Translations under genes and position numbers: made by a program
The notes under the pieces: generated by a model
Told to the model about the DNA's origin: nothing
What the model saw: only the letters and a program-made list of their open reading frames with translations
Database searches by the model: none
Shown: positions 31,484 to 38,787 of the stretch, piece after piece
How positions within the stretch are numbered: the first letter of the stretch is position 1
Layout of the letters: the number at the start of each line of letters is the position of its first letter
DNA from: Thermopetrobacter sp964430935
GTDB lineage: Bacteria; Pseudomonadota; Alphaproteobacteria; Rhizobiales; Aestuariivirgaceae
Assembly (NCBI GenBank): GCA_964430935.1
Contig: CAYSHK010000087.1
Span: 1-40,326 of the forward strand
Length of the DNA: 40,326 bases
Direction of reading: 5' to 3'

Positions 31484-31510
31484 AGGCGGAAATCTTCCGC
31501 CTTTCCTTTT
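31484..31510 (+). terminator. Intrinsic terminator after the cold-shock gene
   Basis: An 8-bp perfect stem, AGGCGGAA (31484-31491) with TTCCGCCT (31495-31502), has a 3-nt loop and is followed by TTCCTTTT. It lies 90 bp after the cold-shock stop. Apart from this and a weak promoter-like TTGCCA near 31603, I see nothing else in the 304-bp gap 31394-31697. Confidence 0.8.
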
Positions 31511-31697
31511 GCGCCGCCACCGGCCGTTTCATGGTTTCTTTCCGCCGACCGGAGGATGACGCGTGCGGTGCCGCGAGCGTGGCGGGCCGTCTCTTTCCGG
31601 ACTTGCCAGTGGGCCGGAAAGGACACAATCTCTTGCAATGAAAGAGGGCAACTGCGAGATTCGGGCACGTTGTCTTCTTTCACGCGGAGGATGCGGC

Positions 31698-32171
31698 ATG
31701 CAGCGTAGGGAAGTGTTGGCCGGGTTGACCGCTCTCTTGGTCGTGCGTCCCGCTTTCGGCGAGGAGGTGGAGATTCCCCGCTTCATCCCTCTCATGATCG
31801 AGAGTTCCGGGCGGATCGTCACCATCAGGGCCGAGGTCGCCGATACGAAGCAGTTGCGCCGGCGGGGCCTGATGCACCGGCAGCGCCTCCCGAAGGGGCA
31901 GGGCATGCTCCTGCTCTGGGACAGACCCGATTTCGCGGCGCTGTGGATGAAGAATACGCTCATTCCCCTGGACATGATCTTCATGGATGGGGACGGCGTC
32001 ATCATCCACATCCATGAAAACGCCCGCCCCGGGGATCTGAAGCCGATTTCCGCAGGCCGTCCCACGCTCGCCGTTCTGGAGATCGCGGCCGGCGAGGCCA
32101 GGCGGCTCGGTCTGAAGATTGGAGACCGTGCCGCGCTGCCGCGGCCGCGCGTGGCGGAAAATGGGGGCTGA
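31698..32171 (+). CDS. DUF192 family exported protein
   Basis: The 157-aa product starts with a signal-like segment MQRREVLAGLTALLVVRPAFG (cleavage near residue 21). The mature part matches DUF192: AEVADTKQLRRRGLMHRQRLP, GMLLLWDRPDFAALWMKNT, and IPLDMIFMDGDGVIIHIHENA, with the conserved MxHRxxL and WMKNTxIPLD signatures. Function is unknown in the family. ATG 31698 is preceded by GGAGG at 7 nt; upstream in-frame ATGs (31563, 31638) lack family support. It is a single gene, convergent with the DsbA-like gene. Confidence 0.87.
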   Translation: MQRREVLAGLTALLVVRPAFGEEVEIPRFIPLMIESSGRIVTIRAEVADTKQLRRRGLMHRQRLPKGQGMLLLWDRPDFAALWMKNTLIPLDMIFMDGDGVIIHIHENARPGDLKPISAGRPTLAVLEIAAGEARRLGLKIGDRAALPRPRVAENGG

Positions 32172-32274
32172 GCGCCGGGAGCCATTGTTTCTCCGGAGTG
32201 ATCGGGGGTGTCCCGTATCGCCCACCGTTCGCGGGTCATGGGGCATCATGCCGGAGCGTGTGAAGGGAATCCCT

Positions 32275-32949
32275 TCAGCCTTCTCCCCGGGTTTCGCCCA
32301 TCTCGCTTTCCTGTTGCGCAGTCTGAATGGCCTTGGCGATGCTTATGGGATCCTCGGCTCCGAGAATCGCGTACTTGCGGGCAATGATGTAGGCGGGAAC
32401 CATCTTCAGACCGAGTTCGCGCGCCTCGTGAACTTCCTGCCACATCTCTTCGAGATCCATGTCGGATTCGAGCATCTTGCGGGCCTTGAACTTGTCCATC
32501 AGCCCCACTTCCGCGGCGGCGTCGGCCAGCACGTCGGTGTCGCCGATGTCCCGCCCCTCCACGAAGAATAGACGGTAGATCCGCTCCGCCAGCTCGTTCT
32601 CCTTTCCGCTGCCGCGCGCCCAGCGCATGAGCCGGTGGGCGTCGATGGTGCTGGGCATGACCTTGATGGCGTCGAAATCGAACTCGATGCCATCCTGGAG
32701 GCCGGCCACCTTGACGGGCTCGAGCGCCTTAGCGATCTGCTCCGGCGTGCCGTAGGTCCTGGCGAGCCAGTCCTTGCGGGGAATTCCGCCGGGAGGAATG
32801 TCCGGGGCCTGGAGGTAGGGATACCAGGTCACGGTCACCGGCGTGCCCAGCATGTCCAGCGTGGCTTCCAGCCGCTTCTTGCCGATGTAGCTCCACGGGC
32901 AGGTGAAGTCGGCGATGATGTCGATTTCGATCGGTGTCTGTTCGGTCAC
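32275..32949 (-). CDS. DsbA/FrnE-like thioredoxin-fold oxidoreductase with CPWS site
   Basis: The 224-aa product belongs to the DsbA-related family containing FrnE and 2-hydroxychromene-2-carboxylate isomerase. The N-terminal strand IDIIADFTCPWSYIGKK carries the active site CPWS (Cys17, Ser20), where FrnE has CPWC. The helical insertion and a final cis-Pro loop MVPAYIIARKYAILGAE follow. No signal peptide is seen, so it acts in the cytosol. A single cysteine suggests glutathione-type, isomerase or monothiol chemistry. It starts at GTG 32949, with GGAG eleven bases upstream; no ATG fits. It lies 94 bp after the solute-binding gene. Confidence 0.82.
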   Translation of the reverse strand: MTEQTPIEIDIIADFTCPWSYIGKKRLEATLDMLGTPVTVTWYPYLQAPDIPPGGIPRKDWLARTYGTPEQIAKALEPVKVAGLQDGIEFDFDAIKVMPSTIDAHRLMRWARGSGKENELAERIYRLFFVEGRDIGDTDVLADAAAEVGLMDKFKARKMLESDMDLEEMWQEVHEARELGLKMVPAYIIARKYAILGAEDPISIAKAIQTAQQESEMGETRGEG

Positions 32950-33043
32950 GGATGTTTTCTCCAGGGGAAAGGATGATCGCGGGGCACTGTGGGCGCCCGT
33001 TTTCCGCCCCACAATGGCCCAGGCGCGGCTTTTCCGCAATGTG

Positions 33044-34849
33044 CTACCGGGCGTTCCACGTGGTTTCCCGCACGAAACCGTAGAGCGACACGGCATCGGG
33101 TTTCGCGAGCCGCTTCCAGCGTCCGAGCCACTGGCCGGGCGCGTGATAGAGCGGCAGGACGTAGAAGCCGCTGATCAGGAGTCTGTCGAGCGCCCGTACG
33201 GCCGCGACGAAATGCGGGCGTTCACGGGCGGCCAGCATCTCGTCGATCATGGCGTCTATGGATGGATCCGCCACGCCCATGTAGTTGCGGGTGCCTTCGC
33301 GCCGGCGTCCTATGGAGCCCCAGTAGAAACGCTGTTCGTTTCCCGGCGAGAGGGAATTGTACCAGGTGTAGGGCACCATGTCGAAATCGTAGGAGATGAG
33401 GCGGCGGGTGAACTGTGCGGAATCGACGAGGCGGATGCGCATCTCTATGCCGATGAGCCGCAGGGTGCGCTGCCAGTGCAGGGCCAGTTTCTCCTGATCC
33501 CTGGACTGGACGAGCAGTTCGAAGGAGAAGGGGCGTCCGGACGCATCGACGAGCCTGCCGCCGCGGATCGACCATCCGGCCCTGCGCAGCAGATCCACGG
33601 CGGTGCGCAGGCGTTTCCTGTCCCGCCCCGTTCCGTCCGAGACCGGAGCTCTCCATGCGCCTTCCAGAAACCGGCGCTCCAGACGGGCTCCGGCCTTCGC
33701 CAGCAGTTCGCGTTCCAGCGGCGACGCCGGCCGGCCGACGGAGGACAGTTCGGAGCCGTCGAAGTATCCCGTGGTGCGGCGGTAGAGGCCATGATAGAGG
33801 TTGGCGTTGGCCCATTCGAAATCGAAGGTGTACTGAAGGGCCTCGCGCACGGTGCGGTCGGCGAACAGCGGCCTGCGGGTATTGAAGACGAAGGCCGAAA
33901 GGGGCTTGGGCAGCCCGTTGGGTACGACCTCCTTCAGGAAGCGGCCCTCCCGGACGGCCTCGAAATCGTAGGCGGTGGCCCAGCGGGTGGCGTCCGTCTC
34001 GATGCGGAAGTCCACGAGCCCCTTCTTGAGCGCCTCGAAGGCGGTCTGCGTGTCGCGGTAGTAGTCGGCGACGACGCGGTCGTGGTTGAACATTCCGCGC
34101 CGCGACGGCAGATCCTTCGCCCACCAGTCCGGATTGCGGGTGAAGACCACCCGCTGGCCGGGGCGCACCTCGGAGATCACGTAGGGTCCCGAGCCCACCA
34201 GGGGTTTCAGAGTTGTGCGGTCGAACGGATGCTCCTTGAAGAAATGCTCCGGCAGCACGGGCATCAGGCCCAGGATGAGCGGCAGCTCGCGGTCCTTTCC
34301 GTCGAATTCGAAGCGGATGGCGTTTTCGCCCGTCACTTCGGCCTTTTTCACCTTGGAATAGTAGGTGCGGTGGTTGAGCCGGCCATGATCCCGCAGGGTC
34401 TTCCAGGAGAACAGCACGTCGGAGGGCCGTACGGGCGTTCCATCCGAGAAACGGGCCCTGGGGTCGATGTGGAAGACGATCCAGGAGCGGTCCTCCGGCA
34501 TCTCGACGGATTCGGCGACGAGGGGATAGAGGGAGAACGGCTCGGCCAGGGAGCGCGCCATGAGCGTCTCGAACACGAGGCTCCGCACCATCCACACGAA
34601 CTGTCCCTTGATGATGAAGGGATTGAGGGAATCGAAGGAGCCCGTGACGGCCACATGCAGCGTACCGCCTTTCGGGGCGTCGGGATTCACGTAGGGAAAA
34701 TGGTCGAACGTGGGAGGAAGCGCGGGGCGGCCGTGCATGGCGATGCCGTGCAGGCGCTCCGCGGCGGAGGAGGGCTTCTCGATGCCGGCCGCCACCGCAA
34801 GCAGTGCGAGCAGGAACGGCAGCAATCTTGCGAATCGGGAGGCGAACAT
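33044..34849 (-). CDS. Periplasmic oligopeptide-type solute-binding protein (family 5, YejA-like)
   Basis: The 601-aa product has a signal peptide (MFASRFARLLPFLLALLAVAAG, cleavage near residue 30). The mature part is an ABC-transporter family 5 binding protein, with FPYVNPDAPKGGTLHVAVTG and FDSLNPFIIKG closely resembling YejA, and the family block SDGTPVRPSDVLFSWK. Such proteins bind peptides or microcin-like compounds. Permease and ATPase genes are absent nearby, making this an orphan component in the window. I start at ATG 34849; the frame continues to 35725 only by chance. There is no Shine-Dalgarno site, and an extended -10 lies 6 nt upstream. Confidence 0.9.
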   Translation of the reverse strand: MFASRFARLLPFLLALLAVAAGIEKPSSAAERLHGIAMHGRPALPPTFDHFPYVNPDAPKGGTLHVAVTGSFDSLNPFIIKGQFVWMVRSLVFETLMARSLAEPFSLYPLVAESVEMPEDRSWIVFHIDPRARFSDGTPVRPSDVLFSWKTLRDHGRLNHRTYYSKVKKAEVTGENAIRFEFDGKDRELPLILGLMPVLPEHFFKEHPFDRTTLKPLVGSGPYVISEVRPGQRVVFTRNPDWWAKDLPSRRGMFNHDRVVADYYRDTQTAFEALKKGLVDFRIETDATRWATAYDFEAVREGRFLKEVVPNGLPKPLSAFVFNTRRPLFADRTVREALQYTFDFEWANANLYHGLYRRTTGYFDGSELSSVGRPASPLERELLAKAGARLERRFLEGAWRAPVSDGTGRDRKRLRTAVDLLRRAGWSIRGGRLVDASGRPFSFELLVQSRDQEKLALHWQRTLRLIGIEMRIRLVDSAQFTRRLISYDFDMVPYTWYNSLSPGNEQRFYWGSIGRRREGTRNYMGVADPSIDAMIDEMLAARERPHFVAAVRALDRLLISGFYVLPLYHAPGQWLGRWKRLAKPDAVSLYGFVRETTWNAR

Positions 34850-34855
34850 GCGCCA

Positions 34856-34884
34856 GATATAACAGTTTTTCCATCCGACGGCAG
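34856..34884 (-). promoter_or_regulatory. Promoter of the YejA-like gene, leaderless type
   Basis: On the minus strand CTGCCG (34879-34884) and TATATC (34856-34861) are 17 nt apart, with TG two bases before the -10 (TGTTATATC). Only 6 nt separate the -10 from the ATG, so transcription should start at the start codon. Confidence 0.55.
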
Positions 34885-34950
34885 GGCCGCCTTCTTGAAA
34901 AGCGTCTTCGGATGTCCGACCTTCCGGGTGAAGCACAGGAGTCCTCCGCC

Positions 34951-35349
34951 ATGAACATCCAGACCGCCGCGCGTCTCGCCGGGCTTCCCGTGAAAACGGT
35001 GCGCTACTACGACGAGATCGGTCTCGTCCGTCCCGCCCGGCGCCCCAATGGCTATCGCGACTATTCCGAGCGGGATGCGCACAAGCTGCGCTTCCTCGCG
35101 CGGGCCCGTTCGCTCGGCTTCTCCATCGACGAGTGCCGGCAGCTCCTGTCCCTCTACGAGGACGAGAGCCGGGCGAGCCGGGATGTGAAGAGGCTGGCGG
35201 AGGAGCGTATCGCCCAGATCGACCGGAAGATCGGGGAGCTGAAGGCGCTGCGGGCATCCCTGGCGCATCTCGTGGAGGCCTGCCACGGGGACGAAAGGCC
35301 GGATTGCCCGATTCTCGACGGACTGGCGGGAGAGGATCCCGGGCATTGA
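34951..35349 (+). CDS. cueR: MerR-family regulator, CueR type (copper-responsive)
   Basis: A 132-aa MerR-family activator. The N-terminal winged helix reads MNIQTAARLAGLPVKTVRYY with EIGLVRPAR and GYRDYS; a dimerisation helix follows. The metal loop near the C-terminus, EACHGDERPDCPILDGL, has Cys111 and Cys119, closely matching the two ligands of CueR that bind Cu(I). The start at ATG 34951 has CAGGAG upstream. No copper exporter gene is in the window, so the target promoter must be elsewhere. The divergent gap with the solute-binding gene lacks a clear 19-bp-spaced MerR promoter. Confidence 0.85.
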   Translation: MNIQTAARLAGLPVKTVRYYDEIGLVRPARRPNGYRDYSERDAHKLRFLARARSLGFSIDECRQLLSLYEDESRASRDVKRLAEERIAQIDRKIGELKALRASLAHLVEACHGDERPDCPILDGLAGEDPGH

Positions 35350-35386
35350 AGCAGGACGGACGGAAACGGAGAAGGGGAGCGGAAGG

Positions 35387-35728
35387 ATGAGGATTGCCGT
35401 GACCAGCCAGAACTACCGGACCGTGACGGGGCATGCGGGGAAGACGCGCAAGTTTCTCGTATACGAGGTCGGAGAGAATGGGGAGCTCCGGGAGACGGAG
35501 CGGTTGGCGCTGCCCAAGGAGATGTCCATCCATGCGCATCCCGCGGATGAACCGCATCCCCTGGACGGCATGGATTTCGTCGTCACGGCGGGGTGCGGAC
35601 AGGGCTTCGTCAACAAGATGGCGGCGCGGGGCGTGCGTGTCTTCCTGACGGAGCGGGAGGATCCGGAAGCGGCCGTCCGGGAGCTCATTTCTCTGCTCGA
35701 TGAAAGAGCCGCCCACGGAGGGCATTGA
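35387..35728 (+). CDS. NifX/NifB-family dinitrogenase cofactor-type domain protein
   Basis: The 113-aa product is a single domain of the dinitrogenase iron-molybdenum cofactor biosynthesis (NifX/NafY/NifB C-terminal) family: MRIAVTSQNYRTVTGHAGKTRKFLVYEV at the start and VVTAGCGQGFVNKMAARGVRVFLT at the core. Stand-alone members are common outside nitrogen fixation and may bind metal clusters; the cluster here has no nif genes, so a nitrogenase role is not supported. AAGGGGAGCGGAAGG lies upstream of the ATG. It follows the CueR-type gene by 37 bp and is likely co-transcribed. Confidence 0.8.
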   Translation: MRIAVTSQNYRTVTGHAGKTRKFLVYEVGENGELRETERLALPKEMSIHAHPADEPHPLDGMDFVVTAGCGQGFVNKMAARGVRVFLTEREDPEAAVRELISLLDERAAHGGH

Positions 35729-35821
35729 CAGGCGGCGTGTCGGGCGCGATCAACGGTGCGTCCCTCCGGCGGAGCGGTGCCCGCCGAGGTTTTCCGTTCC
35801 ACGCAGGGAGAGGAGGCGGAG

Positions 35822-36331
35822 ATGGCCGATGGGCCGAATCTGGATGAACGCTACGTGAAGGGCTTCCCCGTGTCATGGGAGCAGTTCCATCGCGATTCCC
35901 GGGCGCTCGCCTGGCGGCTGGCGGAGAAGGGGCCGTTCGGCACGGTGGTGGCGATCACCCGGGGCGGGCTGGTGCCCGCGGCCGTCGTCGCGCGCGAATT
36001 GGACATCCGCAATATCGAGACAGTCTGCATCGCCTCCTACGACTACGGCAGACAGGGAGAGATGAACGTCATCAAGCCGGTGTCCGAAAAGCTGCTGGAA
36101 GGCCGCGGCAGGGAGGTGCTCGTGGTCGATGATCTGGTGGACACCGGCCGCACGGCGAAGGTGGTGCGGGAAATGCTGCCCGAGGCCCATTTCGCCACCG
36201 TCTACGCCAAGCCCGCCGGCGTACCGCTCGTGGACACGTTCATCACCGAGGTGTCGCAGGACACCTGGATCTATCTCCCCTGGGACATGGCGCTTCAGTT
36301 CGCGCCTCCGTTGAGGGAAGGAGGCTCCTGA
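35822..36331 (+). CDS. gpt: Xanthine-guanine phosphoribosyltransferase
   Basis: Gpt salvages xanthine and guanine by joining them to PRPP at the inner face of the membrane. The 169-aa product has the family N-terminus ERYVKGFPVSWEQFHRDSR, the AITRGGLVPAA segment, SYDYGRQGEM, and the PRPP loop VLVVDDLVDTGRTAK. The C-terminal WIYLPWDM is typical. ATG 35822 is preceded by GAGAGGAGGCGGAG; the earlier frame to 35756 is disregarded. It converges with hflX across 12 bp. Confidence 0.92.
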   Translation: MADGPNLDERYVKGFPVSWEQFHRDSRALAWRLAEKGPFGTVVAITRGGLVPAAVVARELDIRNIETVCIASYDYGRQGEMNVIKPVSEKLLEGRGREVLVVDDLVDTGRTAKVVREMLPEAHFATVYAKPAGVPLVDTFITEVSQDTWIYLPWDMALQFAPPLREGGS

Positions 36332-36343
36332 GCCGCCCGTTCC

Positions 36344-37762
36344 TCACGGAGCGATGGACTCGCCTTTCTTCAGGCGGTTTCCGAAACGGGCTTCCGCACG
36401 GGCCAGCTCGGCGGGCGTGAAGCGGAGCAGAAGACGGGAGCCCGCATCTGAATCGGAACGGTCGAGCACTTCCGCGTGCCGGTACAGCCAGGCCATTTCC
36501 GCACCCTCCGCCGGCTCCAGGTCCACCACCCGCAACTCGTCTTCCGCCGAAAGCAGATTCTCGAGTCTTTCCAGCAGGGTGTCCAGACCTTCTCCGGTGA
36601 TGGCCGAAGTGACGACCACGTTCCGGCGGCGGGCGGCCAGCTTCTCCAGACGGTTTCGGGTTTCCGGCGCCCACAGGTCCGCCTTGTTCCACACCTCCAG
36701 CATCCTGCCGCGGCGTTCCTCGCCGATGCCCAGCTCCTCCAGGACCTGCTCCACGTCGCGGGCCTGTGCTTCCGCCTCCTCCTCGTCCGCCATGTCGCGC
36801 ACGTGGAGGATGACGTCCGCTTCCACGACTTCCTCCAGGGTGGCACGGAAGGCGGCGACGAGGCTGGTGGGCAGGTCGGAGATGAATCCCACCGTGTCGG
36901 ACAGCATCACCTTGCGGCCGTGGGGTAGGGAGACGAGCCGCATGGTGGGGTCCAGCGTGGCGAAGAGCTGGTCCTTCGCATGGACGCTGGCGCGTGTCAG
37001 GCGGTTGAACAGGGTGCTCTTTCCGGTGTTCGTGTATCCGGCCAGCGCGATGACGGGATAGGGCACCTTGCGGCGGGCTTTTCTGTGGAGCTCGCGGGTG
37101 CGCGCCACCTGCTCGAGCTGACGGGTCAGCCGGGCGATCCGCTCGGAGATCAGCCGCCGGTCGGCCTCGATCTGGGTCTCGCCCGGACCGCCCATGAAAC
37201 CGAAGCCGCCGCGTTGGCGCTCCAGGTGCGTCCACGAACGGACGAGCCGGGTCTTCTGGTAGCTCAAATGGGCCAGTTCGACCTGCAGACGGCCTTCCTT
37301 CGTCCGCGCGCGGCGGCCGAAAATCTCCAGAATCAGGCCCGTGCGGTCCAGCACCTTGACATCCCAGGCCTTCTCCAGATTGCGCTGCTGGCCCGGTGAA
37401 AGGTGGGTGTTGACGATGACGAGTTCCGTCTCCGCGGAGTGGATTCGCTCCCCCAGCTCTTCGACCTTGCCCGCCCCGAGGAGGGTTGCCGGATGGATTT
37501 TGGACAGGTTGACGATCTCCCGTCCCGCGATCTCCAGGTCCAGGGCTTCGGCGAGGGCCACGGCCTCGTCGAGCTGGTGTCCGGGATCCCTGGGCGCGCG
37601 CGTGCGCCGGGCCGTTCCTTCCTCGGAACCGCCCCGCCTTTCGGCGATCGAGGGCGGCATGTTCGCATGCAGCACGTAGGCGCGCGTGGGGCGCTTTTCC
37701 TCGATCTGGAATGTGATCTCTCCACGGGCGGACTGTTTGCGCCTGCGGGATTTTCTGCTCAT
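36344..37762 (-). CDS. hflX: Ribosome-associated GTPase HflX
   Basis: HflX is a heat-responsive GTPase that splits stalled ribosomes. The 472-aa product shows the N-terminal HflX domain (about 20-235), with LLGAGKVEELGE and GFGFMGGPGETQIEADRR, then the G domain with G1 GYTNTGKST (242-250), G3 DTVGF, G4 NKAD and G5 SAITGEG. I start at ATG 37762, which overlaps the stop of a 24-codon ORF (ATGA). A GTG at 37822 in frame is an alternative but its spacing to the ribosome-binding site is about 20 nt. Expression is likely controlled by the leader described at 37759-37922. hfq lies upstream. Confidence 0.92.
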   Translation of the reverse strand: MSRKSRRRKQSARGEITFQIEEKRPTRAYVLHANMPPSIAERRGGSEEGTARRTRAPRDPGHQLDEAVALAEALDLEIAGREIVNLSKIHPATLLGAGKVEELGERIHSAETELVIVNTHLSPGQQRNLEKAWDVKVLDRTGLILEIFGRRARTKEGRLQVELAHLSYQKTRLVRSWTHLERQRGGFGFMGGPGETQIEADRRLISERIARLTRQLEQVARTRELHRKARRKVPYPVIALAGYTNTGKSTLFNRLTRASVHAKDQLFATLDPTMRLVSLPHGRKVMLSDTVGFISDLPTSLVAAFRATLEEVVEADVILHVRDMADEEEAEAQARDVEQVLEELGIGEERRGRMLEVWNKADLWAPETRNRLEKLAARRRNVVVTSAITGEGLDTLLERLENLLSAEDELRVVDLEPAEGAEMAWLYRHAEVLDRSDSDAGSRLLLRFTPAELARAEARFGNRLKKGESIAP

Positions 37763-37833
37763 GCTGCCTGCCGGTTCGTATCGGGCTCGGTCGGATCCGG
37801 GCGTTCCGCCGGGATCGTCCACGGGTGACCCAT
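37759..37833 (-). CDS. 24-aa leader peptide coupled to hflX
   Basis: An ORF too short for standard gene calls. It begins at ATG 37833 with MGHPWTIPAERPDP and ends at TGA 37759-37761, which overlaps the hflX ATG by ATGA. Its ribosome-binding site, GAGGAGGT with an 8-nt spacer, is the best in this region, while hflX itself has only a weak one. The peptide is rich in Pro and acidic residues and has no known family. The arrangement implies that ribosomes reach hflX by translating this peptide. Whether the peptide itself has a role is unknown. Confidence 0.55.
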   Translation of the reverse strand: MGHPWTIPAERPDPTEPDTNRQAA

Positions 37834-37841
37834 GGTGCGAA

Positions 37842-37881
37842 ACCTCCTCCCCGGGAGATTTCGATCTCCTAGGGAGGAGGT
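37842..37881 (-). promoter_or_regulatory. Long hairpin that buries the leader-peptide Shine-Dalgarno sequence
   Basis: On the minus strand ACCTCCTCCC (37881-37872) pairs perfectly with GGGAGGAGGT (37851-37842), ten base pairs. After a 2 x 2 internal loop an inner 6-bp helix GGAGAT/ATCTCC closes a CGAA loop. The 3' arm contains the entire Shine-Dalgarno sequence of the 24-codon ORF, so the fold would block initiation. There is no T tract, so it is not an ordinary terminator. Confidence 0.65.
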
Positions 37882-37893
37882 CCTTCCATGTAG

Positions 37894-37922
37894 CATATCG
37901 TGGTCCGGACGGAAAATCTCAA
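37894..37922 (-). promoter_or_regulatory. Promoter of the hflX leader transcript
   Basis: On the minus strand TTGAGA (37917-37922) is followed after 17 nt by GATATG (37894-37899). Transcription would begin near 37887, so the mRNA would open almost directly with the hairpin at 37881. The gap between hfq and this promoter (37923-38033) shows only a 7-bp GC hairpin near 38000-38024 and no T tract. Confidence 0.5.
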
Positions 37923-38033
37923 CCGCCGGAACGCCGGAAGGCCCGTGGCCCGGACATGTATCCGCCGCCCCACGACGCCGGAAGGTCCGTGATGGCGACG
38001 CGGACGGCCCGCCCGGTCCGCGGCCGCCGGCGG

Positions 38034-38282
38034 TCAGCCGTTTCCGGCGGGGTCGTCCTCGAAAAGGGATATCGGCATTCCCGGCATGACTGTGGAGATG
38101 GCATGCTTGTAGACGAGCTGCGATACGCCGTCGCGGCGCAGCAGCACGCAGAAATTGTCGAACCAGGTGATGATTCCCTGAAGCTTCACACCGTTGACCA
38201 GGAACACGGTGACCGGGACCTTGTTCTTGCGAACGTGGTTGAGAAACGTGTCCTGAAGATTTTGTGGCTTGTCCTGGGCCAT
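38034..38282 (-). CDS. hfq: RNA chaperone Hfq
   Basis: Hfq is the hexameric Sm-like protein that matches small RNAs with mRNAs. The 82-aa product has the Sm1 part, with NLQDTFLNHVRKNKVPVTVFL, and the Sm2 part, with YKHAISTVMP, the signature region lining the RNA-binding proximal face. The C-terminal tail is short, as in other alphaproteobacteria. GAGG is six bases before ATG 38282. It precedes hflX on the same strand, as in many proteobacteria, but 200 bp separate them from the leader ORF and a separate hflX promoter is present. Confidence 0.97.
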   Translation of the reverse strand: MAQDKPQNLQDTFLNHVRKNKVPVTVFLVNGVKLQGIITWFDNFCVLLRRDGVSQLVYKHAISTVMPGMPISLFEDDPAGNG

Positions 38283-38302
38283 TATCTGCCTCTTTCAAGG
38301 GG

Positions 38303-38314
38303 CTTCTTGTTGTT
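38303..38314 (-). promoter_or_regulatory. ARN-repeat in the hfq leader, possible Hfq autoregulation site
   Basis: On the minus strand the hfq leader reads AAC AAC AAG AAG, four successive A-purine-N triplets, 20 nt before the start codon. Hfq binds ARN repeats on its distal face and represses its own mRNA in other bacteria, so this is a plausible autoregulatory site. Confidence 0.4.
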
Positions 38315-38374
38315 GTCAGGGGCATTGACGCCGATGTCCCCCGTTCCATCGGCGCAACCCGCTGCTCAACAACA

Positions 38375-38403
38375 GATATAGCATACCGGCGGGATGGTTT
38401 CGA
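38375..38403 (-). promoter_or_regulatory. Promoter of hfq
   Basis: On the minus strand TCGAAA (38398-38403) and TATATC (38375-38380) are 17 nt apart, with an extended -10 TGC. The leader would be about 85 nt. The same TGnTATATC element occurs before lipB and the YejA-like gene. Confidence 0.5.
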
Positions 38404-38545
38404 GAGGGGAGAGGGTGCGTTCTTCATGCAAGTTCTCGGCAAAAAGTCGCGTCAAGCGCCGAAAAATATTCCGCAACACGGATAATTTTTGCCTGCGACA
38501 TGCATGGGAAAGAGGGGCGGAGCGGGGGGGCTCCGGGAAGGAAGG

Positions 38546-38631
38546 TGGTGCGGGCGGGGGGACTCGAACCCCCACGGCACGAGGCCAGCGGATTTTAAGT
38601 CCGCTGCGTCTACCGGTTCCGCCACGCCCGC
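38546..38631 (-). tRNA. tRNA-Leu (anticodon UAA)
   Basis: On the minus strand the acceptor GCGGGCG (38631-38625) pairs with CGCCCGC (38556-38550), followed by A and encoded CCA. The anticodon stem GCGGA/TCCGC holds CTTAAAA, giving anticodon TAA, which reads UUA and UUG. The long variable arm is class II. The T stem is GGGGG/CCCCC around TTCGAGT. Confidence 0.96.
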
Positions 38632-38787
38632 ATGACTGTCGCGCGATTCGGGATGCGGAAGTCCCGCGGAGCGGATTGCCGGGACGAAGTAAGCAGGAAT
38701 ACGGTGCGATTGCAACGATGGCCGGACAGTCGCGGGCGGGTGGAACCGTGCGGAGGCTTCCCCGGCCGAGCGGGCGGATCCGGGATG

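Noticed and set aside
34850..35725. N-terminal extension of the solute-binding protein to 893 aa
   Set aside because: The extension is antisense to the CueR-type and NifX-family genes, and the signal peptide at 34849 marks the true start.
35387..35728. Evidence for nitrogen fixation from the NifX-family gene
   Set aside because: Stand-alone members are common in non-fixing bacteria and no other nif gene is present.
37842..37881. The hfq-hflX hairpin as a plain intrinsic terminator
   Set aside because: There is no T tract on either strand after the stem, and the 3' arm coincides exactly with a Shine-Dalgarno site.
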